A stretch of DNA of 40,876 nt from a virus (IMGVR_UViG_3300030110_002312:1-40876); one strand, 5' to 3'; counted from the stretch's first letter, positions 8,569-16,444 are shown. The notes: generated by a model from the sequence alone, not told the origin. Made by a program: numbers and translations.

Positions 8569-9567
8569 CTAATTTAGTACGTTCATAAACGCTTCTAGCA
8601 TGTCACCTGACTTACCAGACTTAACACGTTTAATTGCATCTTTGCGACGTTCATAGTTAGCGTCATCTTTAGAAACTGGAATTCCAGACTTAGAAACTCT
8701 AGGAATATTTTTTACTTTTTTGTCACCAAGTTTAGCTTTTTTCAATTGACTATATTTCATGCCTTCTATCGCTACCATAACGGTACGATGGTCTGTTAAC
8801 ATGCTTAATTCTTGATCGCTAAATCCGATTTCATTTAAGTAATTTTTAACATTTGCTTGTATTTTTCCTTTTTTAACAGGATCAGCAAATTCAGGAACTT
8901 TTTCACTTAACATATTACTTTGTGTCGTAACATAATCAGCGTATTTTTTCTTTTGTTCCTCATCTTGTTTCTGTTGAATAGACTTTAATTCAGTTTCCGC
9001 CTGTTGACGTATTTCTTTTTTTCTATCTGCTTCTGCTTTTAATCGAACATATTCAATGGGGTCTTGTTCATAAACTTTATCCCAGTCAATATCTTCTTGC
9101 TTATCAGATTTTATAAAAGATTTTAGCTTAACTGCATAATCATCGCGTTCTTTTTTTACCGCTTCTAATTCAGTAGTAACTTTATCACGTTCAGTATCTA
9201 AACCTCTACGTTCATCAGCTAATGCCTGAGTTTTTTTTGAGTAATCGCTTTGACGACTATATCCATTTTTAAGTTCGTCGAGGGTAACTTGTGTATCTTG
9301 ACCATCTACTTTGACGGTAACAAGTTCCTCGGTCCCTTCTGCTGGGGAGTTGTCAGTTTCCTCTAGTTCCAAATCATCGGGAGTTGGTTCATCTGATGGC
9401 GCTTCTGGTTGTGCTTTCGCGTCCTGTTCACCTTCTGATGTCGGTTGTTCGTTCTCTGCGGTTAGTAAGTTCTCGAACTGACCTAATAAATTTTCTTTTA
9501 CCTCTGGTTCAGGTTGAACCGTTGGTTCTTCAGTAACCGCAGTTTCCTGAGTAGGATTTTCTGCCAT
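8569..9567 (-). CDS. Capsid scaffold protein (332 aa)
   Basis: The N-terminal third is highly acidic and Pro/Glu-rich (ENPTQETAVTEEPTVQPEPE). Residues about 105-215 form a long charged coiled coil (DKVTTELEAVKKERDDY, AETELKSIQQKQDEEQKKK). The C-terminus is basic (KNIPRVSKSGIPVSK). This order, and its place just before the capsid gene, is that of scaffolding proteins that organise capsid subunits and are then lost. No protease domain is visible, so removal by exit or host cleavage is likely. Confidence 0.8.
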   Translation of the reverse strand: MAENPTQETAVTEEPTVQPEPEVKENLLGQFENLLTAENEQPTSEGEQDAKAQPEAPSDEPTPDDLELEETDNSPAEGTEELVTVKVDGQDTQVTLDELKNGYSRQSDYSKKTQALADERRGLDTERDKVTTELEAVKKERDDYAVKLKSFIKSDKQEDIDWDKVYEQDPIEYVRLKAEADRKKEIRQQAETELKSIQQKQDEEQKKKYADYVTTQSNMLSEKVPEFADPVKKGKIQANVKNYLNEIGFSDQELSMLTDHRTVMVAIEGMKYSQLKKAKLGDKKVKNIPRVSKSGIPVSKDDANYERRKDAIKRVKSGKSGDMLEAFMNVLN

Positions 9568-9576
9568 ATTTTACCT

Positions 9577-9810
9577 TTATTTTTTTAATAATTTACCAGT
9601 TTCCATTATGGATTTTAACTGGTTTAACACTGATTCATGCATCTTTATCATTAGATAAAGTTTTTCGCGCGCTTCAGCGTCCCGAATAGGACTATTAACT
9701 AATTCTTCTACTAATCCTAATCGTAACTTGTCATTAGCTTCCTTAAATATAGGATGCTCTAAAATTTTTTTTGCTTCTTCTGATCGTTTTAATTCTTCTT
9801 CAGGTGTCAT
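9577..9810 (-). CDS. Small helical virion-operon protein (77 aa)
   Basis: Unrecognised. The 77 residues are charged and almost fully helical (TPEEELKRSEEAKKILEHPI, EKLYLMIKMHESVLNQLKSI). Its pattern, including HPIFKEANDKLRLGLVEELVNSPIRDAEAREKL, resembles the short coiled proteins of about 70-90 residues found before scaffold genes in many podoviruses. It starts one base within the stop of the 306-residue gene. A head assembly role is likely from position. Confidence 0.65.
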   Translation of the reverse strand: MTPEEELKRSEEAKKILEHPIFKEANDKLRLGLVEELVNSPIRDAEAREKLYLMIKMHESVLNQLKSIMETGKLLKK

Positions 9811-10730
9811 TAATAATCACCTGCATATTGTTTTTCATATTTTTTCTTTTTTTTATTATACATCATGTGCGGATTGCCTTGATTTAAAAGACCTGCACCA
9901 GCTTGTGATTGTGCTGATGTATAATTTTGCGGACTAGCCGTAAAGTTTAATTCATGTGGATTAATTGTACCACCTGATTGTATTGCATCATTAATTATTT
10001 GATTATATGAATATGTATCAGCATGCGGATTACCACCTAATATTCTATCTTTATTTTTTTGTCTTAATTGTTCTAATTGATAATCTACTTGATTACCTGT
10101 TATTCCTAATGCTTCATTACCAGCACTTAACAAACCAGTTTGTGCATTTGGTTGTAAATGGAATGATGTTTTATCCGCCGTACCTCGTACATTGTATTGA
10201 CGTTTAACTAATTCTTCTATTATTTTTTTTCTTTTTGCTTCTTGTTCTTTACCAAAAGCCATAGTTAAATACGGATTTATTAAAGTTCCTTTTCTTAATT
10301 CCACCATATTACCTTTGCTTGGCAAATATCCAAGCGCGCTATTTTTTAACCAGCCACGTTGTATAAGGTTATCAATATATTCATCATTCGACATACCTGC
10401 AATTTCTTCATCGGTAGGAATAAAATTGTTATCCGTCGTATATCTGTCTGTACCTTCTATTTTAATTTTTTTATTTTCCATATCAGTTGTATCATTTGGA
10501 TTTTGTTGAACACACATTGGGTGTCCTGCATTAGCTGGCATTGAACAAAATGTTTCCATATCAAAACCGCTTTCAGGTACTTCTGGATCAGGTGTAACAG
10601 GATTTGGATTCCATACATATGGTGTTGCTTTTGCAAAATCCATTGGAACAGCGCCTATTGGTTGTCCACTACCTCCTGCAATATTAGAAAATAATGATGA
10701 TTGTTGAAAAGGAACAAAATTAGTAGCCAT
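9810..10730 (-). CDS. Virion-operon protein of unknown role (306 aa)
   Basis: The N-terminal 90 residues are Pro/Asn/Gly-rich and low in predicted structure with two Cys (ETFCSMPANAGHPMC). Residues 100-200 are mixed helical. The C-terminal 80 residues are Gln/Asn/Gly-rich and end in a Lys-rich tail (YNKKKKKYEKQY). Such partly disordered proteins occur beside portals in marine podophages. I cannot name a function. It sits between portal and scaffold genes with one-base overlaps on both sides. Confidence 0.6.
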   Translation of the reverse strand: MATNFVPFQQSSLFSNIAGGSGQPIGAVPMDFAKATPYVWNPNPVTPDPEVPESGFDMETFCSMPANAGHPMCVQQNPNDTTDMENKKIKIEGTDRYTTDNNFIPTDEEIAGMSNDEYIDNLIQRGWLKNSALGYLPSKGNMVELRKGTLINPYLTMAFGKEQEAKRKKIIEELVKRQYNVRGTADKTSFHLQPNAQTGLLSAGNEALGITGNQVDYQLEQLRQKNKDRILGGNPHADTYSYNQIINDAIQSGGTINPHELNFTASPQNYTSAQSQAGAGLLNQGNPHMMYNKKKKKYEKQYAGDY

Positions 10731-12745
10731 TACACAGCACCCATTCTAACTTTTGCTTGTAACTTTTCTCTTTCTAATTGTATATCAGCTTGCATTTCTT
10801 GTTTCTTTAAATTTAATTCTGCCATCATTTCTTGTTTTTTTAATTCAAGTTCAGCTTCCATTTTTTCTTTTTTTAATTGCAGATCAGCCATGTTCTTTTC
10901 TCTATCTGCTTGTATTTGTTGCTGTGTTGCAATTAATAATGGATTTTCCTGCATAGGATCTTTCTTTTCTTCTGGTGGTTGTGTTTCTGGATTAACAAAA
11001 AATTCTTGCGGGGATTTAAACCCTGCATTATGCACCATTCTTTCTAGTGTATTATAAATTGTTTGTTCATTTGCCAATTTACTACCTGACATTAAGATCT
11101 CTTTTTGAATACCTAAAATTTGTCCTAAAATTTGTAAACGTTGTTCGTGTGTTCCCGTTCCTAACCCCACGTTTATTGTTAAATTAAATTTATTTTTCCA
11201 CTCTCTTGGGTCTATTGGAACGTATTTATTTCTAATTTTAATTATTCTTTTGTGATCTTGATATTGTGTTGTTAATTTTAACAAACAATTCATTAAATCT
11301 TTAATTCCTGTTTCTGCAAACACTCTAGCAATGGTTTCAATACGTTGTCCTGCTGATTGCATTGCTTCTCTTACACCAGTTGCAGTTGTATGAGATTTTT
11401 GTATTGTGTTTGGATCTAAACCTTGTTGTAATCTATTTATACCTGAACGTTGTTCTTTTATTTGATCGACTTTCTCAATCATTGCCAAACCTTCTTGCAT
11501 AAAGTTTTGGGCCTGTAATGGAACAACAGCGTTTGGTGATTTAACTCTTACAATGTTTCCTGCTCTTGATTGTAATAAATCATCGAGGTTAACCATTCCG
11601 TCTTGTGCTAACACTCTACTATTATTCATTAAAAATGCATTATCTAAGCATTGACGTAATAGAACAGATTTAATTTGTTGAATATCCATTACTAAATCAG
11701 CAACACTCATTCCAAACAAGCGATGCGGATTAATAATTGGTGTTAACGTAGAAAAAGGAATATAGCTTATTTCTTCTACATCCAAAATTTCATTTGTATC
11801 ACCTACAGTAATTACTTTTAATAATTCAGCTACACCATCATTATCAACATCGGTGCGAATATAATTTTCCATGTAAAGAATTTCTCTCATAGATGGATCA
11901 GCGTTTTCATCCATGTAACTTTCTTCATCAAACATGTTACGGCTTAATGTTTCTTCATTCCATGTAGAATTAGCATAAGAAGGTAGATCTTCTATTTTTT
12001 TTCTATCATATCCTTCACCAATTAATTCACTTACCGTCTTTTTTAAACGATGCGCTATATATGGCGCATCCGCCAAATTTTTTGCTCGTTTGGAAACAAG
12101 TATTTCTTCGGGAGGAACGTTTTCAATACATATTTTTCCTGCTGATGATTTACGGCGTACATCAACATTAAATTTAATTTCACTGTCGGCCATTTCTCCT
12201 TGATCGGTCATGACCATTTTTTCTTCTGAAACTTCTTCGACGTTTTTTACTTCAACATCATCATCGACTAATAATGCTTGATATTCTATCTCTGTAAGGC
12301 CTTTATAGGACTCTTTGACAAATTCATCCTCGTATTTATAATAATGCTTTATAAAGCCATTTTTTTGAATTAATGCATCCTTGAACCAGGTATAAAACAC
12401 TTGCCATCCGTCATTATCCTTAAATATGATATGATTTATGTATTCTGTGGCTTGTTTTGATACTTCTTCATCTTCCTCAGATACAGGTTCAAATTTAACT
12501 ATATCGTCCCCTGCTGTAAATATCCGAAGCAAGCTTGGTAATACACTTTCAACAGCTTCCAACACATCACTTGATATAACCTGAGATCTTCCTTCTACCT
12601 CATTACCAAATGGCTCAGAATTGTAATAATCTAATGCTAGACTTCGTTCTTGGACCAATTTACCGTTCTGATACCCTAAAGCATCAGTAATTTCGCGCGT
12701 AATAGTACCTTTTAATTCGTTTTCTTTTTTTTTGTTTAATTTCAT
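10730..12745 (-). CDS. Portal protein (671 aa)
   Basis: The 671-residue protein has the features of podovirus portals: an N-terminal helical part with ALDYYNSEPFGNEVEGRSQ at about residues 28-46 and VLPSLLRIFTAGDDIVKFEP; an acidic middle; a stem region with RLFGMSVADLVMDIQQIKSV and LRQCLDNAFLMNN; and the conserved Q..Q.M.EG.A....D..KE.RSGI segment followed by DPNTIQKSHTTATGVREAM. The last 80 residues are a long coiled coil of repeated LxLKKEKMEAE-type units, probably the barrel that projects into the capsid. It is the docking ring for the terminase. The start codon lies 39 bases from the divergent HTH gene start. Confidence 0.9.
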   Translation of the reverse strand: MKLNKKKENELKGTITREITDALGYQNGKLVQERSLALDYYNSEPFGNEVEGRSQVISSDVLEAVESVLPSLLRIFTAGDDIVKFEPVSEEDEEVSKQATEYINHIIFKDNDGWQVFYTWFKDALIQKNGFIKHYYKYEDEFVKESYKGLTEIEYQALLVDDDVEVKNVEEVSEEKMVMTDQGEMADSEIKFNVDVRRKSSAGKICIENVPPEEILVSKRAKNLADAPYIAHRLKKTVSELIGEGYDRKKIEDLPSYANSTWNEETLSRNMFDEESYMDENADPSMREILYMENYIRTDVDNDGVAELLKVITVGDTNEILDVEEISYIPFSTLTPIINPHRLFGMSVADLVMDIQQIKSVLLRQCLDNAFLMNNSRVLAQDGMVNLDDLLQSRAGNIVRVKSPNAVVPLQAQNFMQEGLAMIEKVDQIKEQRSGINRLQQGLDPNTIQKSHTTATGVREAMQSAGQRIETIARVFAETGIKDLMNCLLKLTTQYQDHKRIIKIRNKYVPIDPREWKNKFNLTINVGLGTGTHEQRLQILGQILGIQKEILMSGSKLANEQTIYNTLERMVHNAGFKSPQEFFVNPETQPPEEKKDPMQENPLLIATQQQIQADREKNMADLQLKKEKMEAELELKKQEMMAELNLKKQEMQADIQLEREKLQAKVRMGAV

Positions 12746-12769
12746 TGCTTATTATTTTTATATACTATA

Positions 12770-12784
12770 TGTAACGCTGTTATA
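12770..12784. promoter_or_regulatory. Operator-like site C at the HTH gene start
   Basis: TGTAACGCTGTTATA has a perfect right half and two mismatches in the left half of the phage palindrome. It ends on the A of the HTH gene ATG and lies between the divergent HTH and portal starts, so binding could control both. A TATACT element is nearby at 12761-12766, but no good -35 was found. Confidence 0.55.
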
Positions 12785-13020
12785 TGACTAAAACTAAATT
12801 TAGACAATTTTTAAAATATCTTGGTATTAGCCAAGGTCAATTGGCTAGGGAGTCAGGTCAAACGAGAACCAGTATAGGTAATTATTTTAACGGCCGTCGT
12901 CCCATTAATACGTTAATGGCGTGGGGTCTTAATCTCAAAGTTGAAAATGAGGATCTTAGAAAACAAAATGCTAGACTATCCCAGAAGGTCCGTACTTTAA
13001 ATCTGAGGACCAAGAACTAG
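12784..13020 (+). CDS. Cro/CI-type HTH regulator (78 aa)
   Basis: This short protein carries an HTH of the XRE/Cro type: residues 5-45 read FRQFLKYLGISQGQLARESG then QTRTSIGNYFNGRRPI, with ISQGQLA and RTSIGNYF as the two helices and GRRPIN as the usual loop before the next helix. The C-terminal 30 residues form a charged helix (VENEDLRKQNARLSQKVRTL) suited to dimerisation. It has no peptidase domain, so it is Cro-like or a CI-type repressor without RecA-dependent cleavage. It is rightward, between terL and portal, and its last 50 bases overlap the end of terL. An operator half overlaps its start, suggesting self-control. Confidence 0.82.
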   Translation: MTKTKFRQFLKYLGISQGQLARESGQTRTSIGNYFNGRRPINTLMAWGLNLKVENEDLRKQNARLSQKVRTLNLRTKN

Positions 13021-14248
13021 ACTCGTTTAAGCCGATTGCCATATACCGCATTGCATCACACGAATTACTTTCGGTTCCGTGGTGCGGTGTTGACGTTATT
13101 TCACCTAGTTGATTTGTTTTCCATCTATATTGCTTTAAACAATTAATTAAATAGTCACATTTTTCTTTTTCAAAATAGCAACGTTTTAATACCATTCTTA
13201 AAGCATTAATTCCTTCTTCTACTTTTAACTTAGGTACAGCTTGTATAAACCATCCTAAATTGGAAGCTATCTCTTGCCTACTTTTACCCGTTCCTAATTC
13301 TTTAACCACTATGTCATGTCCTGCAAAGTGATTATCATACGTATAAGGCAATTCCTTTAATTTATTAGCGTAAAATTCTATACTTTCTCCTGCGCTTTCT
13401 AAATGATCTATTATATGAATTGCTGAACCTTGCTTTTGCACAAATACGATGCTGAAAGCATCGCGAAATCCAATATCTGAAAACGTGGTTACAGGTAATT
13501 CTGGAATATGCGGGACTGTAGTAATACGTTTTTCATCCTCTACCAATTGCATAGATTTAGAATAAATTCCATTTACTACTCCTGCATCAAAATCACATAA
13601 AAACTCAGTAGCGTATTCTTCAGGACTCATCATTAACTTTAAGTTTTCCAATTCGTCCTTTGGAATAATTTTAGTATCTTCAACAGTGTATTTTTTAACA
13701 AACCAATCTTTTTGGGTTTTGTTATTCATATACATGTCATAAAAGAAATTATGACCTGAAGGAGTTCCAATGGCTATTAGCCATCCTGTTTTTTTATCTA
13801 GTTGGTGTCTATCAACCAAAGCTGGTCGTAAAACCTTTGTAATTAAATCTTTATGTAATAATTGACATTCATCTAATATTACCCCGTCAGCGTAAATACC
13901 TCTTATAGAATCAACACTAGATCCATCAGCGCCTAATAATTGTATTCTTCTTCCCCCAATCATATCACAGCGTAATTCTGTTTCATGATAAGTGGTATAA
14001 GGAATATTTTTTGTTAGTAATTTTAAATTATCCCAATGTATTTTTTTAACCTGCGAATAGGTAGCCGATATAATATAATACCTAGGATTAGGTAAAGTAT
14101 TCTGAAATGCTTTTTTTAATGTTTCAGCCAAAGAAAAGTAGCTTTTCCCAAATCTTCTATGACATGGGAGTACATTAAAGCGTTTAATCTTTCTATGTAA
14201 CTGTGCCTGATGTTTTCTAGGTTTATACGGTATTGTTACGTTAGTCAT
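12971..14248 (-). CDS. terL: Terminase large subunit (425 aa)
   Basis: The packaging motor. The ATPase has a Walker A at residues 29-36 (CHRRFGKS) and a Walker B at 122-127 (GVILDE) followed by the CQ coupling region. A RIQLLGADGSSVDSIRGIYA segment precedes it, as in phage TerL. The nuclease domain begins near residue 245 (TTFSDIGFRDAFSIVFV, with the first acidic residue) and extends to a CDAMRYMAIG segment near the C-terminus. It cuts and translocates DNA through the portal. The 50-base tail-to-tail overlap with the HTH gene is unusual. No strong ribosome binding site precedes ATG 14248. Confidence 0.93.
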   Translation of the reverse strand: MTNVTIPYKPRKHQAQLHRKIKRFNVLPCHRRFGKSYFSLAETLKKAFQNTLPNPRYYIISATYSQVKKIHWDNLKLLTKNIPYTTYHETELRCDMIGGRRIQLLGADGSSVDSIRGIYADGVILDECQLLHKDLITKVLRPALVDRHQLDKKTGWLIAIGTPSGHNFFYDMYMNNKTQKDWFVKKYTVEDTKIIPKDELENLKLMMSPEEYATEFLCDFDAGVVNGIYSKSMQLVEDEKRITTVPHIPELPVTTFSDIGFRDAFSIVFVQKQGSAIHIIDHLESAGESIEFYANKLKELPYTYDNHFAGHDIVVKELGTGKSRQEIASNLGWFIQAVPKLKVEEGINALRMVLKRCYFEKEKCDYLINCLKQYRWKTNQLGEITSTPHHGTESNSCDAMRYMAIGLNESSSWSSDLKYGPSGIV

Positions 14249-14602
14249 TCATACTTTCTACGGGAAGATCATGAATAAAATTCTACTATATATTTTTAGA
14301 ACCCTTGAATAAGGTCCTCTAAGTATTAAAAGGGGTTGGCTAATCTTATTTTTTTTTTCCGATGGGGTTGCCTGCCTTAAAATCGGCAGAAAACAGTCAA
14401 ATAATAGTCAAAAAGGATTAATTATCCCTTCAAAACCTTAGAAATCAGCCATTTCTTGTTATTTTTCACAAATTTTGATTAATTTTTAAGATTTTTTTAA
14501 GATCTCGTGAGGTTTACAGACTAAAAAGAACGCTGAAAAGCAACAACAGATACAGTTCAAGTCTAATTTACCTTAGAATACAGCCATTAATCATGTCAAC
14601 CG
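14249..14602. other. 354-base gap between terL and the 55-aa ORF
   Basis: No convincing gene was found on either strand. It holds a ten-T tract at 14349-14358, a short inverted repeat CTGCC/GGCAG (14372-14376 and 14385-14389), two AGTCAAA copies near 14395-14412, and AT-rich runs. It is long for a genome this compact and lies between the terminase genes, so it may hold a packaging signal or leader. I see no direct proof. Confidence 0.5.
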
Positions 14603-14617
14603 TTACAAACCGTTACA
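14598..14617. repeat. Tandem 10-mer AACCGTTACA x2
   Basis: Two exact adjacent copies of AACCGTTACA lie at the end of the 55-residue ORF beside the terminase gap. Short tandem motifs next to terminase genes can be recognition sites for the small subunit; this is only a positional inference. Confidence 0.5.
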
Positions 14618-14770
14618 TTCCTTTTTAGCTTCTTTTATATTGATTTGATCTGTTTTTATCTTCTTTTTGTTGTTTATTACTCTTTGTTTGTACTTTGATG
14701 TCCTTAGATCCTTTGCTATTTGATTTGTCTTTACTATATCCCAGTACCTTATAAAGGCCAGTCCAATCAT
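14603..14770 (-). CDS. Small basic ORF downstream of terS (55 aa)
   Basis: Reads MIGLAFIRYWDIVKTNQIAK and then Lys-rich sequence ending KKECNGL. The start overlaps the small terminase stop as ATGA, the coupling style used throughout this genome. The protein is strongly basic and helical after residue 15. Function unknown. Its reality depends on the coupling arrangement; codon usage is ordinary for this genome. Confidence 0.5.
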   Translation of the reverse strand: MIGLAFIRYWDIVKTNQIAKDLRTSKYKQRVINNKKKIKTDQINIKEAKKECNGL

Positions 14771-15189
14771 TTCTCGAAGCTAACTTTAATCTCTCCACCA
14801 TCTATTCCACTTATTTCCAATTGGTCTTTATTACCATATACTCTTGGTGCTAGTTTGCTTGCTCTAAAGGTTTGTAAGTTAATGTGATGTCGCATCATGT
14901 TGACGAAATCTCTGTTAGTTCTCCCCGCTTTATTCTCATCTTTAGCTTCCTCAAGTGCTTTTGAGGATAATTCTTCTGTTTCGGCCATCATCCATTCAAT
15001 ACCGTCTGCTTTTGCATCTGTGTATCGTTTTCGTAAATTTGGATCTTTGTTTAACCATTGTCTAAAAGACTCCCACCAAACACCATGATTTTTTAATGCT
15101 TTTTTAATGCTGATGCCATGCGCTAAATCATTTAAGATCTTATCTATAAGTTCGTCTGATTTAATGCTTGGTCGTCCTGTTTTTTCCAT
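14767..15189 (-). CDS. terS: Terminase small subunit (140 aa)
   Basis: The N-terminal 60 residues form an HTH-like domain (GRPSIKSDELIDKILNDLAH, SIKKALKNHGVWWESFRQWL). A helical oligomerisation part follows (ADGIEWMMAETEELSSKALE), then the typical RDFVNMMRHHINLQTFRASK segment and a beta-type tail (PRVYGNKDQLEISG). This is the usual layout of phage small terminases that bind the packaging site and feed DNA to TerL. It overlaps the zinc-finger gene upstream by 46 bases. TerL does not follow directly: a 55-residue ORF and a 354-base gap intervene. Confidence 0.85.
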   Translation of the reverse strand: MEKTGRPSIKSDELIDKILNDLAHGISIKKALKNHGVWWESFRQWLNKDPNLRKRYTDAKADGIEWMMAETEELSSKALEEAKDENKAGRTNRDFVNMMRHHINLQTFRASKLAPRVYGNKDQLEISGIDGGEIKVSFEK

Positions 15190-15353
15190 TTATCGTCCAT
15201 ATGTTTGCTACAATACCAGGTTCTCATGTAATCATTACTAAATATGCCTATATCTCCACAAATAGTGCATTTTTGATATTCCTGCTGTTCTTTCCGCGTT
15301 TTTTCAAAAAACCAAAGGCCACTAATGGATCGTTTGTGTTTCCGTTTCGCCAT
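15144..15353 (-). CDS. Small zinc-finger protein upstream of terS (69 aa)
   Basis: Basic N-terminus (AKRKHKRSISGLWFFEKTRK) followed by a single zinc-binding unit: CTICGD at about residues 31-36 and YCSKHM about 16 residues later, a CxxC...CxxH arrangement. HNH endonucleases are often found next to small terminases, but no HNH motif is present here, so nuclease activity is not supported. It overlaps terS by 46 bases and the preceding 44-residue ORF by 32. Confidence 0.6.
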   Translation of the reverse strand: MAKRKHKRSISGLWFFEKTRKEQQEYQKCTICGDIGIFSNDYMRTWYCSKHMDDKWKKQDDQALNQTNL

Positions 15354-15456
15354 GTAATGCTAAAAGTTGGTTAGAAAAGAGATTTGCTTCATTATCATCT
15401 GTAAATCCAATAATTTTAACTATAACGACTGGTTTTCCATCATCATCACTCCTCAT
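15322..15456 (-). CDS. Small ORF (44 aa) in the pre-terminase cluster
   Basis: Begins MRSDDDGKPVVIVKIIGFTD and continues as a strand-helix unit (DDNEANLFSNQLLALHGE). The pattern KPVVIVKIxGFxDxxEAxLF resembles short proteins beside terminase genes in other alphaproteobacterial phages. It overlaps the upstream gene by 11 bases and the zinc-finger gene by 32. No strong ribosome binding site; translational coupling is assumed. Confidence 0.5.
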   Translation of the reverse strand: MRSDDDGKPVVIVKIIGFTDDNEANLFSNQLLALHGETETQTIH

Positions 15457-15745
15457 TACTGTAAACTGTAAATTGTCGGGGTCGAAAAAAAGCATTTTTT
15501 AATAATTCCTCCGTTTCAAACGGTCTAAGATGGCGCTGGGTTTTTAATCTATTATATAAGTGTTTAATATAGTCTGATGAAGTGTCAGCATAATCTGATA
15601 TTGTGTTTATTTCCCCGCTTTTCATCCAGTCTAGCGCTTCTTTTTGTATAAATTTGTTAGAATAGCTAGGTTCTGGGAACAGTCCCAAAGCATCTAAAAT
15701 AGCTTGGATTATTACTGACCTCCAAAGTGTAACCTCTGGTGTCAT
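15446..15745 (-). CDS. Pre-terminase helical protein (99 aa)
   Basis: The first gene of the leftward virion operon. It has the pattern LWRSVIIQAILDALG followed by QKEALDWMKSG and DYADTSSDYIKHLYNRLKTQ, similar to small proteins upstream of terminase genes in alphaproteobacterial phages whose core is a W..S..F...C..AG.D...VR helix pair. That suggests a DNA-binding or late-gene regulator, but the role is unproven. ATG 15745 is used; the leader to its right holds the paired operators of the divergent rightward operon. Confidence 0.65.
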   Translation of the reverse strand: MTPEVTLWRSVIIQAILDALGLFPEPSYSNKFIQKEALDWMKSGEINTISDYADTSSDYIKHLYNRLKTQRHLRPFETEELLKNAFFRPRQFTVYSNEE

Positions 15746-15851
15746 AGTTTTCCCTGATTTTTAACGGAATTGTAGTGTTATCAAGGTTTTAACTTAGTTG
15801 TTGACAGTTTCATACCAGTACAAATAGTGAACATGTTTTTTTTTAAAAAAA

Positions 15852-15871
15852 TATAATATTGTATAATATTG
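15852..15871. repeat. Tandem 10-mer TATAATATTG x2
   Basis: Two exact adjacent copies of TATAATATTG end two bases before the TTGACA at 15873. The unit equals the operator half TATAACATTG with C changed to T, so these may be decayed operators or an AT-rich upstream element. Confidence 0.6.
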
Positions 15872-15872
15872 T

Positions 15873-15902
15873 TTGACATATAACAATGTTATACGATATA
15901 AC
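15873..15902 (+). promoter_or_regulatory. Rightward promoter of the 91-aa/87-aa operon
   Basis: TTGACA (15873-15878) and TATAAC (15897-15902) are 18 bases apart, with one palindrome in the spacer and another over the -10, as in the 7317 promoter. The expected start point, about 15909, coincides with the ATG at 15909, suggesting a leaderless message. Confidence 0.75.
15879..15893. promoter_or_regulatory. Operator palindrome, site B1
   Basis: TATAACAATGTTATA is a perfect palindrome in the promoter spacer. It differs from site A1 only at the central base. Confidence 0.8.
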
Positions 15903-15911
15903 AGTGTTATG
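15897..15911. promoter_or_regulatory. Operator palindrome, site B2
   Basis: TATAACAGTGTTATG matches 14 of 15 positions and has its centre 18 bp from B1. It covers the -10 and the first codon of the gene. Confidence 0.75.
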
Positions 15912-16184
15912 AATAAAAGAATGACTAGAAACTATGACGGTAAATTAGTACCAATTGGTGATATAGTTTTAAATGATTACAAAGCATGGAGTGGTGAAAC
16001 TGTTATGTTAAAACATAACAACAAAAACATTTCTGGTAAAGTTATTAAAACTGTTAAAAATGATTATCATTTAATTGTTACTACAGATAACGAAGTTATT
16101 GATGTTAATTGGAGTGAAAATTCTGATAAAGTTAATAATTATATTTTTAATGACTATGATTTTACAACAAAGGAGGTAAAATGA
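15909..16184 (+). CDS. Operator-controlled accessory protein (91 aa)
   Basis: Read from ATG 15909 (MNKRMTRNYDGKLVPIGDIV); ATG 15921 is an alternative. Neither has a ribosome binding site, and the predicted transcript starts at or next to 15909. The product is beta-rich (GETVMLKHNNKNISGKVIK, DYHLIVTTDNEVIDVNW), a small SH3-like or tudor-like barrel pattern. I do not recognise a family. It overlaps the following 87-residue gene by 4 bases. With its own promoter and operators, opposite to the virion operon, it is moron-like. Confidence 0.7.
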   Translation: MNKRMTRNYDGKLVPIGDIVLNDYKAWSGETVMLKHNNKNISGKVIKTVKNDYHLIVTTDNEVIDVNWSENSDKVNNYIFNDYDFTTKEVK

Positions 16185-16444
16185 GTGATCCAATGCGATT
16201 AGCGTCAACAATAGCGTCATTAGGCGCTATTATGGGCAACGGAACTAAAGCGGATGATTTAGCTTGGAAAAAAAGAATGATGAAAGCTGGATTTAAAGCG
16301 TATGATCCTGAATGGGATTATCCAGAAAGTTTTAATGCTAAAACTGGAACGGAACAATTAAAATTGTTAAATAAAATTATAAAATTTAACTTAGAAAAAG
16401 ATCCTGTAAAAGCTAATAAAATACTTGAGGGTAAAGGGGATTAA
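16181..16444 (+). CDS. Accessory protein, second gene of the operon (87 aa)
   Basis: Start overlaps the upstream stop (ATGA) and is preceded by a very good AAAGGAGG at about 16170. The N-terminus is Ala/Gly-rich and mildly hydrophobic (RLASTIASLGAIMGNGTKAD). The rest is helical with Trp (DDLAWKKRMMKAGFKAYDPEWDYPE). Function not recognised. A rightward hairpin terminator begins 10 bases before its end, closing a two-gene operon. Confidence 0.7.
   Translation: MSDPMRLASTIASLGAIMGNGTKADDLAWKKRMMKAGFKAYDPEWDYPESFNAKTGTEQLKLLNKIIKFNLEKDPVKANKILEGKGD

Noticed and set aside
14249-14602. Group I intron or homing endonuclease between the terminase genes
   Set aside because: TerS and TerL both look complete, no endonuclease ORF is present, and I could not find conserved intron core pairings.
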